In this document: positions 8,143 through 17,393 of the stretch, in pieces
How positions within the stretch are numbered: the first letter of the stretch is position 1
How the letters are laid out: each line of letters opens with the position of its first letter
Assembly: GCA_017084465.1 (NCBI GenBank)
Contig: CP070896.1
Coordinates: 2,531,001-2,595,000 of the forward strand
Reading direction: 5' to 3'
Length of the DNA stretch: 64,000 nt
DNA from: Lacrimispora xylanisolvens
GTDB taxonomy: Bacteria > Bacillota > Clostridia > Lachnospirales > Lachnospiraceae
Made by a program: the position numbers and the translations under genes
Notes under the pieces: generated by a model
What the model was told of the DNA's origin: nothing
The model's input: only the letters and a program-made list of their open reading frames with translations
Database searches by the model: none

Positions 8143-8178
8143 TACAATTGTAAACCATGGTTAAAGTCTACATCTGTA
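8143..8178. promoter_or_regulatory. Paired BlaI-type operators TACA-N2-TGTA
   Basis: TACAATTGTA at 8143-8152 and TACATCTGTA at 8169-8178 both match the core of mec/bla operators. Their centres are 26 bp apart, upstream of the blaI-like GTG at 8094. Confidence 0.75.
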
Positions 8179-8192
8179 GATGTTAAAAGTCA

Positions 8193-8220
8193 AGTGGTTC
8201 ATTAAATTGTAAGAACTTTT
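8193..8220. repeat. Left copy of 28-bp direct repeat (target duplication)
   Basis: The 28 bp beginning AGTGGTTCATTAAATTG recur exactly, in the same orientation, at 9795-9822, on either side of the insertion element. IS1202-type elements make target duplications of about 24-27 bp, so this is best read as the duplicated target. It is a copy of the 3' end of the GH31 gene including its stop. Confidence 0.85.
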
Positions 8221-8322
8221 TATGAATCATTTTTGATAATGTCCTTATATACCACATGTGATTATGTCCCAAATAAAATATAGTGTATGATATACCTCAT
8301 AACAAGAATAGAGGTATGTGCA

Positions 8323-9714
8323 GTGAAAAGGATTGAATTAAAAATGAATGAACAACACAAATACGATATTATCAAATCCCTCGTGGACCATAATGGCAAT
8401 AAGAAGGCTGCAGCAGTTAAGCTTGGCTGCACTGAACGACATGTTAACCGACTTATCCATAACTATAAACAGTCTGGTAAGCAAGCCTTTCAACACGGTA
8501 ATACCGGTCGTAAGCCTGTTCACGCTTTTACTGATGAACAAAAGAATGACATTCTCACCATTTACAACAACAAGTACTATGATGCTACCTTTAGCTATGC
8601 CAGTGAACTTTTTGCTGAGAACGAGGGGATTCAAATTTCACCATCCGCTCTCACCAAGCTTATGTACGAGAACTTCACCACTTCCCCTCGCACTACCAAG
8701 GCTGTACGAAAACGTCTGTGCAATGCATTACGCAAAGAGCAAGCTAAAACTAAATCCAGAAAAAAGCACGATGTTATTCAAACGGCCATCGTATCCATTG
8801 AAGATTCTCATTCACGAAGACCCAGATGTGCCTATTTGGGAGAAATGCTTCAAATGGATGCCTCTGTTCATTTATGGTTTGGAGATTATAAAACGCACCT
8901 TCATATTTCTATCGATGACTCCACAGGTCAGCTCGTTGGTGCTTATTTTGACAACCAGGAAACGTTACACGGTTATTACAATGTATTTCATCAGATACTT
9001 ACCAATTACGGCATTCCTGCTATGTTTTATACGGATAAGAGAACTGTTTTGAATACAAAAAAAAGTAAATCTTCCAGAGTTGAAGATGATACTTTTACTC
9101 AGTTTAGTTATGCTTGTAAACAATTAGGTGTTGAAATAAAGACAACCAGCATTGCGCAGGCAAAGGGACGTGTTGAAAGAGCATTTCAGACTTTACAACA
9201 ACGCCTGCCAATCGCATTACGACTGGCAGGCATCACAGAACTTAACGAGGCAAACGTATTTCTAAACTCCTACATAAAGAAATACAACGCTAAATTCGCA
9301 CTTCCTATTAACAGTACCAAATCTGTCTTTGAAAATCAACCAGATATTGAAATAATTAATCAGACACTGGCCATTTTAACAGAACGCACTGTGGATGCCG
9401 GTCACTGTATTAAGTTTAAACAGAAGTATTACAAGACCATGAATGCCTTTGGATTGCAGACACACTACCATAAAGGAACCAAAGGTCTGGTTATTGAAAC
9501 CTTTGATAAAAGGTTACTTTACAGTACAAACAATACCGTCTACGAGCTTGAACTGATTCCTGAACACGAGAAGCTATCCAAGGAATTTGATATAAGACCA
9601 GCCAAAGAAGTACCGGTAAAACGAAACATACCAGCTACGAGACATCCTTGGCGAAACGAAAACTTTTTAAAGTTCCGAAACTTCAGTCTTACAGAAGAAT
9701 TGCTCCAATGCTAG
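8323..9714 (+). CDS. IS1202-type transposase (DDE integrase core)
   Basis: A GTG at 8323 has AGAGG 8 bp upstream and gives 463 aa; an ATG at 8287 lacks a ribosome site and one at 8344 is a further option. The N-terminus has helix-turn-helix motifs (NGNKKAAAVKLGCTERHVNR). The core carries a DDE integrase fold: LQMDASVHLWFG supplies the first Asp, FYTDKRTVL the second, and AQAKGRVERAFQTLQ the Glu region. The gene is intact and so probably active. A perfect 12-bp-arm hairpin follows the stop. Confidence 0.88.
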   Translation: MKRIELKMNEQHKYDIIKSLVDHNGNKKAAAVKLGCTERHVNRLIHNYKQSGKQAFQHGNTGRKPVHAFTDEQKNDILTIYNNKYYDATFSYASELFAENEGIQISPSALTKLMYENFTTSPRTTKAVRKRLCNALRKEQAKTKSRKKHDVIQTAIVSIEDSHSRRPRCAYLGEMLQMDASVHLWFGDYKTHLHISIDDSTGQLVGAYFDNQETLHGYYNVFHQILTNYGIPAMFYTDKRTVLNTKKSKSSRVEDDTFTQFSYACKQLGVEIKTTSIAQAKGRVERAFQTLQQRLPIALRLAGITELNEANVFLNSYIKKYNAKFALPINSTKSVFENQPDIEIINQTLAILTERTVDAGHCIKFKQKYYKTMNAFGLQTHYHKGTKGLVIETFDKRLLYSTNNTVYELELIPEHEKLSKEFDIRPAKEVPVKRNIPATRHPWRNENFLKFRNFSLTEELLQC

Positions 9715-9730
9715 TCTTTGAGTGATAAAA

Positions 9731-9756
9731 ATTTGCACCGGTGAACCGGTGCAAAT
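9731..9756. repeat. Perfect inverted repeat after the transposase gene
   Basis: ATTTGCACCGGT and its exact complement ACCGGTGCAAAT are separated by GA. It sits 17 bp after the transposase stop, inside the right end of the element. It may stop transcription leaving the element, although no U-tract follows. Confidence 0.6.
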
Positions 9757-9794
9757 GATTTGGCTATTTTAGGACATTTTCAAAAATGCTTGAC

Positions 9795-9822
9795 AGTGGT
9801 TCATTAAATTGTAAGAACTTTT
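9795..9822. repeat. Right copy of 28-bp direct repeat (original target)
   Basis: This copy contains the last codons and TAA stop of the GH31 gene on the minus strand, so it is probably the original site. The identical copy at 8193-8220 was made by insertion. Confidence 0.85.
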
Positions 9823-12047
9823 ACGTTTTGTGCTCCCAAAACCTTATAACTCCAGTTTCCGTTTCCCCCTTCTACAGAAAGCCGGATCACATCTGCTTCC
9901 CGAACTGCCTTGATGTTCATCACAACTTTGCCGCTTAAATCAGTAACTGATGTTTCACAAATTCCCCCATCTTCAAATACAGACAGCCAGAATTCTACTC
10001 CGTCACCAAACTCATAATCAGTCCTGCTGTCACAACTGCCAACCGCTATTATACTGTTTTCTCTTACTAAAACCGGCAAACCGAAATAATCAAATGTTTC
10101 CTTCTTCCAGCTTCCTCCTTCCACCACTTTTTCACTCAGCACATTCACCCATTTCCCATCCGGCAGATAATATTCTACATCTCCTGATTCCTTAAAAACA
10201 GGAGCCACGAGAAGACTGTCCCCCAGCATATACTGTCTGTCAAGAACCTCACATGCCCGGTCCTCAGGAAATTCCATAAACATGGGGCGCAGGACTGGAA
10301 TCCCATTTTCATGGGCTTCTACTGCCTGCCTGTATAAATAGGGCATTAACCTGCATTTCAGTTTAACAAACTTCCGGAGTACTTCACAGGCCTCCTCATC
10401 GAACAACCAGGGAACCCGGTAGGAAGAAGATCCATGAAGACGGCTATGTGAACTTAAGAGACCAAACTGGCACCATCGTTTATACACATCAGCGGTTGCA
10501 GTGCTCTCAAAACCACCAATATCATGACTCCAGAAACCAAATCCGGAACATGCCAGAGACAGACCGCTCCGAAGAGTCTCTGCCATGGACGGATAAGAAG
10601 CAGAGCAGTCTCCTCCCCAATGAACCGGAAACTTCTGGCTGCCTGCAGCAGCAGAACGGGCAAATAAAACTGCCTCGCCTTCTCCCCGCTCTCTCTCAAG
10701 CAGTTCAAAGACAGCTTTGTTATATAAATATGTATAGTAATTATGCATCCGCACCGGATCAGACCCATCGTGGTATACAATCTCTTTTACAGGAATTCTT
10801 TCACCGAAATCCGTTTTAAAGCAGTCAACGCCCATAGTAAGAAGGGTTTTTAACTTTTCCTGATACCAGACAGCTGCATCAGGATTGGTGAAATCCACCA
10901 CACCCATACCTGCCTGCCACATATCGGTCTGCCATACAGAACCATCTCTCTTTTTAATGAAATAGCCATTTTCCATTCCCTCCTGAAACAGAGGAGACTT
11001 CTGGGCTATATATGGGTTGATCCAAACACAGATTTTAAGCCCTTTTTCATGGTAACGTTTCAGCATTCCCACTGGGTCTGGAAATGTCTTAGAGTCCCAG
11101 GTAAAATTACACCACTCATATGCTTCCATCCAAAACAATCAAAATGAAAAAAACCTGCGGAGGGGGATATCACGCTTTGCCATTCCATCGATAAAACCTG
11201 AGGTAGTTTCCTCGTCATAGTCCGTAGTAAAGGATGTGGTCAGCCATAGTCCAAAGGACCAGGCTGGAGGAAGTGAGGGTTTTCCGGTTAGATCCGTGTA
11301 TTTTTTAATGGTGCCTTTGGGAGTGCCGCCATTAATTATATAATAGTCCAGACGCTCACCCTCTAAAGAAAACTGGATACGCTCCACCTTTTCACTGGCA
11401 ACCTCATAGGACACATCACCCGGATTACTGACTAAAACACCATAACCCTTATTGGTAAGATAAAAGGGGATGTTTTTATAGGCGATTTCACTGGCAGTAC
11501 CTCCATCTTCATTCCACATTTCCACGATCTGCCCATTCTTAACAAACGGTGTAAACCGCTCACCCATCCCATAAACATATTCTCCCACGTCAAGTGCCAG
11601 CTGCTCCACCATATAGCATTTTCCATTGTCCCGGTTTTTCATATAGGCCATATTCTTTAAGCCGGTACTGGTAAGTTCCCTGTCTCCATCTAAGAATCGG
11701 ATTCCCCAGGAATCAGGCTGTTTGTCAACAACCGCTTTTGTGTTGCCTGTCTGGAAAATGATCTGTTCTTCTGATTCAACAATATTTACCCTCGGGTCAT
11801 ACTCTTCTATTCCTGTAAAAGGCCCAGGGTCTGCTGCTCCTTCAAAATGAGAGACGGAGATTTTCAAGATATCTTCCATGGGACTGGTAATGCGTATTGT
11901 CAGCATCCCCAGGTTCAGAATGTCTCCTCTGCTTCTTATCTGTTTCCCAGGAGCATAAATAGTTAATTCCCCTCCATTGATCCGGCTTCCCCCATATTCT
12001 ACTGCATAGAGGGGTGTAATTTCCTCTCTTATTTTCCAAAAAACCAT
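9804..12047 (-). pseudogene. yicI: GH31 alpha-xylosidase (YicI-like), interrupted by an in-frame stop
   Basis: Two same-frame parts (12047-11139, 302 aa; 11138-9804, 444 aa) are split by one TGA. Together they match YicI-type alpha-xylosidases, which release xylose from alpha-1,6-linked xyloglucan fragments. The second part has the nucleophile motif FKTDFGE and the acid/base segment HWGGDCSASYPS. At the break the sequence reads RRFFSF-stop-LFW where the family has VFHFDCFW. Removing one T from the seven-T run and adding one T to the four-T run 15 bp later restores FHFDCFWM without a stop. Two compensating homopolymer errors are therefore likelier than true decay. The gene is last in the sugar operon. 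An IS lies at its stop. Confidence 0.85.
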
Positions 12048-12071
12048 TGGTGAATTTCATATCTATTCTCC

Positions 12072-14147
12072 TTACCTGAATGAATCAGTTTCTGATCCAT
12101 TTAATCTTTCTGCATCCAGCACGCATTCATCAACCTCTATCCGCTGCTTTAAACGTATATCCGAGACAGAACTTCCCACACAAATATCATACTCATCCTT
12201 AGGAACAGCAAAGCACTTTAACTCTTCATCGTAATAAGAAAAATCTTTTTCAGTTAAGCAGAATGCCAGTGTCCTTTTTTCTCCAGGCTCTAATGATATT
12301 TTATCAAACCCCCGCAGCTCCATGACAGGCCGCTTTATGTTTTCCCCCGCTGCCCTGACATAAACCTGAACAGTCTCAAGACCAGCTTGGTCTCCGCAGT
12401 TTTCCACGTCCGCCTTAACGGAGTAACCCTGACTGGTCTTCTCAACTCTAAGATTCTCATATCCATACTTAGAATAAGATAATCCATGACCAAAGCAATA
12501 TCTTACCGGAACCTCTTCTGATTCAAAGTAACGGTATCCTACAAATACACCTTCCCTGTAAACAACTATCTCATCTCCAGGAAATTCCCCCAGTTTATGA
12601 GCTGGGCAGTCTTTCAGACACCTTGGTAACGTAAACGGCAGTTTTCCGGAAGGATTCACACTGCCCAGAAGAACTCTGGCAAGTGCCCGTCCTCCCTCCA
12701 TTCCATTGTAGCTGGTATAGACAATTGCTTTGGCACGGTCTGCAAAGGCTTCTAATTCCACCGGTGATCCCGCCAGAACAACGATAACAGCATTTTCATT
12801 GACATCTAACACTGCCGAAATTAATTCCTCCTGACCAGCAGGAAGTTTCATATCCTTCCGATCCTGCCCTTCCACATCTGATTCATGATTCAAACCGGTA
12901 AAGACTATTACCTCCTCACATTCTGCTGCCAGAATCTCAGCCATTTTAAGTCCCTCTGGTCCCACTCCGGGTTCATAATCCACCCCAATGTTGCCGCCAG
13001 CCTCAATTTTAAGCCCCATAAGAGGCGAAATCTCATACAATGCTTTAATCCCGGCACTTCCGCCCCCGGGGGCATGGAGTGCGGCTGCATTTTCACCAAT
13101 GATTGCCAGACGTTTCTTTCCTTCCAGCATTATTGGGAGCCGATCTTCTTCATTTTTTAGCAGAACCACAGCTTCTTCCCCACAGGAACGGATCGCTTCC
13201 TGATGAGCTGAAATATTAAACACACCTGGAGTTCTGTTTTTTCTTTCCTCTCCAAGCATGGACAGACGATTCATTAAATTAAGAATATGTCTGACCTTCT
13301 CATTTATAATTTCCTCATCCACTTCTTTATCCAACACCTTTTGGTAAAGTGGATCTGCCATATAATAATCATCAAAATCATTGGTAACTGACATTTCAAT
13401 ATCAAGTCCGCCTAAAGCAGCTTCTAATGTATTATGAACAGCGCCCCAGTCAGAAATTACGACTCCGTCAAAATTCCATTCCTTACGAAGAATCTCCCGA
13501 AGAAGGTATGGGTTGTGGCAGCAGAATTCTCCCCGCAACTTATTATAGGCTCCCATAATGCTCATGGAATTACCCTCTTTTACTGCTGCTTCAAAACCTG
13601 GCAGGTAGATTTCCCGCAGCGCCCGTTCACTGACCTCCACACTGACAGTAAGTCGGTTTGTTTCCTGATTGTTCATCGCAAAATGTTTCACACAGGCAGC
13701 TGTATCATTTTCCTGAATTCCTTTTATCAGCGGAACTGCCAGCTGGGCAGTCAGATATGGGTCCTCACTCATATATTCAAAGTTACGGCCACAAAGCGGG
13801 GTGCGGATTATATTGATTCCGGGAGCCAGGATTACATCTTTACCCCTTCCCCTTGCCTCTGCTCCCAAAACACGCCCCATCTGTTCTGCCTGACTGCGGC
13901 TCCACGTGCATGCGAGGGCCGTATTGGACGGTAAATAGGAAACAAAATCATCTGTAGTTCCCCTGGGATTCCAGTTATCATCTTCAAGTTCTCTTCTCAC
14001 TCCCATTGGCCCATCTGACATCCAGAGAGGTGGAATATTAAACCGAGTTACTCCGCCCGTATGAAAAATCCCCTGGCCATGTATCATTCCTATCTTTTCT
14101 TCCAATGTCAGTTCTTTTATTAATTCCTCTATCTCTTGCCTTTCCAT
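12072..14147 (-). CDS. GH3 beta-glucosidase / beta-xylosidase
   Basis: This intact 691-aa glycoside hydrolase of family 3 has the TIM-barrel domain with KHFAMNNQE at about residue 154 and the nucleophile Asp in VISDWG at about 233. The second alpha/beta domain spans roughly 320-530, and a fibronectin-III-like C-terminal domain ends the protein. There is no signal peptide, so it works in the cytoplasm on imported oligosaccharides, removing terminal beta-linked glucose or xylose. It lies 25 bp upstream of the GH31 gene and follows the permease genes. Specificity cannot be read from sequence; the alpha-xylosidase partner favours xyloglucan fragments. Confidence 0.9.
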   Translation of the reverse strand: MERQEIEELIKELTLEEKIGMIHGQGIFHTGGVTRFNIPPLWMSDGPMGVRRELEDDNWNPRGTTDDFVSYLPSNTALACTWSRSQAEQMGRVLGAEARGRGKDVILAPGINIIRTPLCGRNFEYMSEDPYLTAQLAVPLIKGIQENDTAACVKHFAMNNQETNRLTVSVEVSERALREIYLPGFEAAVKEGNSMSIMGAYNKLRGEFCCHNPYLLREILRKEWNFDGVVISDWGAVHNTLEAALGGLDIEMSVTNDFDDYYMADPLYQKVLDKEVDEEIINEKVRHILNLMNRLSMLGEERKNRTPGVFNISAHQEAIRSCGEEAVVLLKNEEDRLPIMLEGKKRLAIIGENAAALHAPGGGSAGIKALYEISPLMGLKIEAGGNIGVDYEPGVGPEGLKMAEILAAECEEVIVFTGLNHESDVEGQDRKDMKLPAGQEELISAVLDVNENAVIVVLAGSPVELEAFADRAKAIVYTSYNGMEGGRALARVLLGSVNPSGKLPFTLPRCLKDCPAHKLGEFPGDEIVVYREGVFVGYRYFESEEVPVRYCFGHGLSYSKYGYENLRVEKTSQGYSVKADVENCGDQAGLETVQVYVRAAGENIKRPVMELRGFDKISLEPGEKRTLAFCLTEKDFSYYDEELKCFAVPKDEYDICVGSSVSDIRLKQRIEVDECVLDAERLNGSETDSFR

Positions 14148-14163
14148 GAAAACCTCCTGTTGC

Positions 14164-14981
14164 TTATCCCTTAACTGAACCTGCGGATACTCCTCCTACA
14201 ATATACTTCTGGCCCAGTATAAATACGATCAGAACCGGTGCCAGAGTTAAAATAATATCGGCTGCCACCAGATTCCACGAATTCTCAAATGCTCCGAAAA
14301 GCTGTAGACAGCAAGAGTCATGGGCCATTTTTTCGAATTATTTAAGTAATAAAGGGGCATGGTAAAATCATTCCACACCGTCATAAATTCCAATACGAAT
14401 ACCGTTGACATAATTGGCTTGATTAACGGCACAATCACTCTTAGAAACAGCTGTCTGGGACTGCACCCATCAATCACCGCCGCTTCATCAATCTCCCGGG
14501 GAATCGTCGCAATAAATCCAAAGGAAAGAAAAAGGCTTAATGGGATATTAATAGCAGCGTATAAAAGAATAATACCAATCCGGGTATTTACCAGATGCAA
14601 CACCTGAAGAACCTTCATCAGCGCCACGTTGTTAATCGGCACTGCAATGCCTGAAATAATAAAATAATACAAAAAACGGTTAATCCCTTTTTGATTCCTG
14701 GAGATTACAAAAGCGGCTGCAGACACAAGAATAACAATTATCACAACGCTGCAGGAAGCATATAGAATTCCATTTAGAAAAGATGAAAACAGCTTTCCTT
14801 TCTCAACCACTGTAACATAATTTTCAACCACCCATTTTTTCGGAAGAGAAAGGGTCATCCGGTTGGCTTCCGCTGAGGTCTTAAATGAATTGATAAATAA
14901 GACCGCCAGCGGAAGCAATACAATCAGGCTGATTACAAGTGAAACCAGATTACCCACGATGGATACAAGACTCTTCTTCAT
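14164..14981 (-). CDS. Sugar ABC importer permease (MalG family), C-terminus frameshifted
   Basis: This membrane protein has about six helices. Its conserved permease loop is EIDEAAVIDGCSPRQLF at the coupling region that contacts the ATPase. As sequenced, translation from 14981 stops at 14247, but adding one T to the TTTT run near 14310 continues it as FFGAFENSWNL and on to AGSVKG at 14164. That is the usual end of MalG-type permeases. Its start abuts the stop of the partner permease. No ATPase gene is in this operon, so a shared MsmK-type ATPase is expected, as is common in Firmicutes. Confidence 0.85.
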
Positions 14982-15860
14982 CAGACTTCCACCTCCTTGT
15001 TTTCCATGGACCAGATGATGAAATACAAAAGGGATAGAACTACAAGGAATAATATGCTGGAAAGAGTGGTTCCCATGGCCAGATTGCCTTTGGAAAATTC
15101 TTTATATACTGCCGTATTAATCACTCCGGTTGCATTACCCGGCCCGCCGTTTGTCAGGGAATAGATCATATCAAAGACCCGCAGACCGTAAGTCACATTT
15201 AAAACGGTTACATTGACAAGAACCGGTTTTAGAAGCGGCAGAGTTATGCAGGTAAACTTCTTAAAAAAGCTGGCTCCGTCAATGCTGGCCGCCTCGTAGT
15301 ATTCCGGGGCTACAGAAAGCAGCCCCGCAATAACGATCACCATAATATATCCCATACCCTTCCAGGTATCAACTAAGATTACAGTTGGAAAAACAAACTT
15401 TAAATCAGTCAGCCAGTTCTTTGCCAGTCCACCGAACCCAATGCCTCTTAAGAAATTATTTAAAAAAGCCTGTGGTTGGGTGAAGCATGCTGCGAAAAAC
15501 CAAACCTACCACCAGATAGGACATGACCTGGGGTGAAAATATGATCATACGGTGGAGATTCTTACCCTTAATGAAAGTCTGGGTTAATAAAAGCCCCAGT
15601 GCCAGGCCCACGACCGTTTTTAAAACCGTTGTTGCAACTGTAAACCAAAGAGTATTCACTATGTATTTCATATATTCCGAATTTCCATGAAAAACCGTCT
15701 TATAGTTTGCCAGCCCTACAAAATGTATCTCATCGCTGAAATTATTCCAGTCTGTAAAGGAATAAGCTATTCCAAGCACTCCCGGAAGGAAACACAGGAG
15801 AAAGAAGAGAATGGCTGCACCGGCAGCATAGTACCAGGGGTATATTTTTTTTCTGTTCAT
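14981..15860 (-). pseudogene. Sugar ABC importer permease (MalF family), frameshifted
   Basis: The N-terminal part (15860-15456) and C-terminal part (15355-14981) belong to one MalF/UgpA-type permease of about 290 aa. The EAASIDGASFFKKF coupling loop lies in the second part. At the break the sequence reads TGFFK-stop; dropping one A from the AAA next to the six-T run gives TGFFNNFLRGIGFGG and the frame then stays open into the second part. This looks like a homopolymer error. The protein would pair with the MalG-type permease and the binding protein encoded upstream. Confidence 0.82.
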
Positions 15861-15872
15861 TTCATCGTTCCT

Positions 15873-17204
15873 TTATTTAACCCAACCCGGATCTTTTTGG
15901 AGGGTTGCCTGCTCCGTACGCCGTTTCATAATCGAGTCGAGCACATCCTTAGGTGTCATTGCGCCGGTATACATGGATTCCAGATCTTTTCCTACATCCA
16001 TCCACTGACTGTCTATGTAATTAACTGAGGTCTGAACCACGTTTGCCTTTTTTAAGGAATCCAGAAACTTCTGATCCTCTTCCGAATACTTGCTCTTAAT
16101 CTCAGACCAGCATAAATTGCTGAGTTCCGGCTGTCCATCAAGACGTTTCTGTAAGTTTTCCGGTCTTGAAAGAAATTCAAAAAACTTCTTTGCTTCCTCT
16201 ACATACTTACCATCCTTGTTAATGAAATAAGCATTGCTTGCAGGGTTCACTCCAACGGTTTGATTGTCACCCCAAGGCATTACGAAAGCACCTAATTTTT
16301 CTGAAGCTTTAAAGTCAGGATAATCCGCATCAATCTGCCCCCGGTAACCCAGTTCCGCAATTGTCATGGCACATCTGCCGGATGCCATTGCTTCTTTTCC
16401 ATTTTCCCATGCATTGCTTAAATAATCGTCTCCAAAATATCCCGCCCTGGCGCATTCATCCAACTGGCCAATAATGGTAGAGAGTGCGGGGATCTGATCC
16501 AGATCGATTTTATTATCATTTAATTTCTGATAAATATCCGGATCCTGTGCCAGCCATAATCCGCCTGTTTCAAACAGTGGCAGTACCTGATGCCAGCCAT
16601 TGGTGGTAGCTTCATAAATTGGTGTAGTGCCGGAATCCTTAATCTTCTGGCAGACGTCTTTAAACTCCGCATAGGTAGTGGGAACCTTCAGCCCCAGTTT
16701 GTTGAAAATGTCCTTATTATAGAGGTAAAAATACATCTTTGCTCCCGGAAAAGTAATCCCATATACTTTACCATCAACAGAAACTGCCGATTTTGCACTT
16801 GCATCCATCCGGTTTACCCAGTCCTGATCTGTCAGCTCTGCACAGTACCGATCCATGTGAATACTGGAAACAAGACTGATTGGTGTATCCACACAGATAA
16901 TATCCGGTGCCTCTCCGGAATCAAGCTTTACTTTGATTAAATCTCTCCACTGGGCATCCGGGGAAATCTGGAAATCAATCTTGATTCCGGTCTCTCCTTC
17001 AAACTCCTTGGCGAGTTCCTGAACAATACCGGAAGTAGGAAGTCCGCTTTGGTGACTGCCAAATGTCAGCGTAACATTCTTTTTCGTACCACTGCTGTCA
17101 CCACTTTTTGTGTTGCTGGCCCCAGTACTGCAGCCCGCTGTCATCCCTGCTGCCAGAATTGCCGCCAAAGTCAGACTGATTAATTTCTTTCCGCTTCTTT
17201 TCAT
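15873..17204 (-). CDS. Sugar-binding lipoprotein of ABC importer (family 1)
   Basis: This 443-aa extracellular solute-binding protein has a lipoprotein signal (basic start, hydrophobic run, then TAGC with Cys at about 25). It has family-1 features, including the TLTFGSHQ start of the mature fold and a C-terminal hinge region. AAAGGAGAAGG precedes the ATG. It is the first gene of the minus-strand sugar operon and faces the YesM/YesN genes. It would capture an oligosaccharide at the membrane. Family-1 proteins of this size normally bind di- to tetrasaccharides. Confidence 0.9.
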   Translation of the reverse strand: MKRSGKKLISLTLAAILAAGMTAGCSTGASNTKSGDSSGTKKNVTLTFGSHQSGLPTSGIVQELAKEFEGETGIKIDFQISPDAQWRDLIKVKLDSGEAPDIICVDTPISLVSSIHMDRYCAELTDQDWVNRMDASAKSAVSVDGKVYGITFPGAKMYFYLYNKDIFNKLGLKVPTTYAEFKDVCQKIKDSGTTPIYEATTNGWHQVLPLFETGGLWLAQDPDIYQKLNDNKIDLDQIPALSTIIGQLDECARAGYFGDDYLSNAWENGKEAMASGRCAMTIAELGYRGQIDADYPDFKASEKLGAFVMPWGDNQTVGVNPASNAYFINKDGKYVEEAKKFFEFLSRPENLQKRLDGQPELSNLCWSEIKSKYSEEDQKFLDSLKKANVVQTSVNYIDSQWMDVGKDLESMYTGAMTPKDVLDSIMKRRTEQATLQKDPGWVK

Positions 17205-17339
17205 GACCTTCTCCTTTACTCTCCGCTCTTAGACTTGTTATTTTTCTTAAATATGCCGTGAAATAAAAATAATGATTTGTAATAATTTCATAATACCACA
17301 AGGCAACAAAGGGCAAAATAGACAATTCCAAACTGCCAT

Positions 17340-17368
17340 TTGCATTTTTTTGAACTACATTGTATAAT
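17340..17368 (+). promoter_or_regulatory. Promoter of the YesM/YesN genes
   Basis: TTGCAT at 17340-17345 and TATAAT at 17363-17368 are 17 bp apart, 26 bp before the kinase start at 17394. Confidence 0.6.
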
Positions 17369-17393
17369 ATTGCACGAAGGGAGGTGCTTTTCT

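Larger units (their letters stand above)
8221..9794. mobile_element. IS1202-like insertion sequence (ISNCY type), about 1.57 kb
   Basis: The ends carry imperfect inverted repeats: left TCATTTTTGATAATGTCCT (about 8227-8245) and, reading inward from the right end, GCATTTTTGAAAATGTCCT. Between them lies one transposase gene. Identical 28-bp direct repeats sit immediately outside. Because the duplication is still perfect and both ends are intact, insertion looks recent. It landed between the stop-proximal end of the GH31 gene and the BlaI operators, apparently breaking neither. Confidence 0.85.

Noticed and set aside
8348..9052. Plus-strand 234-codon frame inside the transposase gene
   Set aside because: It overlaps the transposase in another frame, has no ribosome site and no recognisable domain; the transposase frame carries the DDE motifs.
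8193..9822. Direct repeats as part of the element's own termini
   Set aside because: The inverted repeats define the ends just inside, and the repeats have the same orientation and match the GH31 gene end, as a target duplication should.
10448..10819. Plus-strand 123-codon frame in the GH31 region
   Set aside because: It is antisense to the alpha-xylosidase gene and contains nothing recognisable.
13434..13934. Plus-strand 166-codon frame across the GH3 gene
   Set aside because: It is antisense to an intact, conserved glycosidase; no domain or ribosome site is seen.
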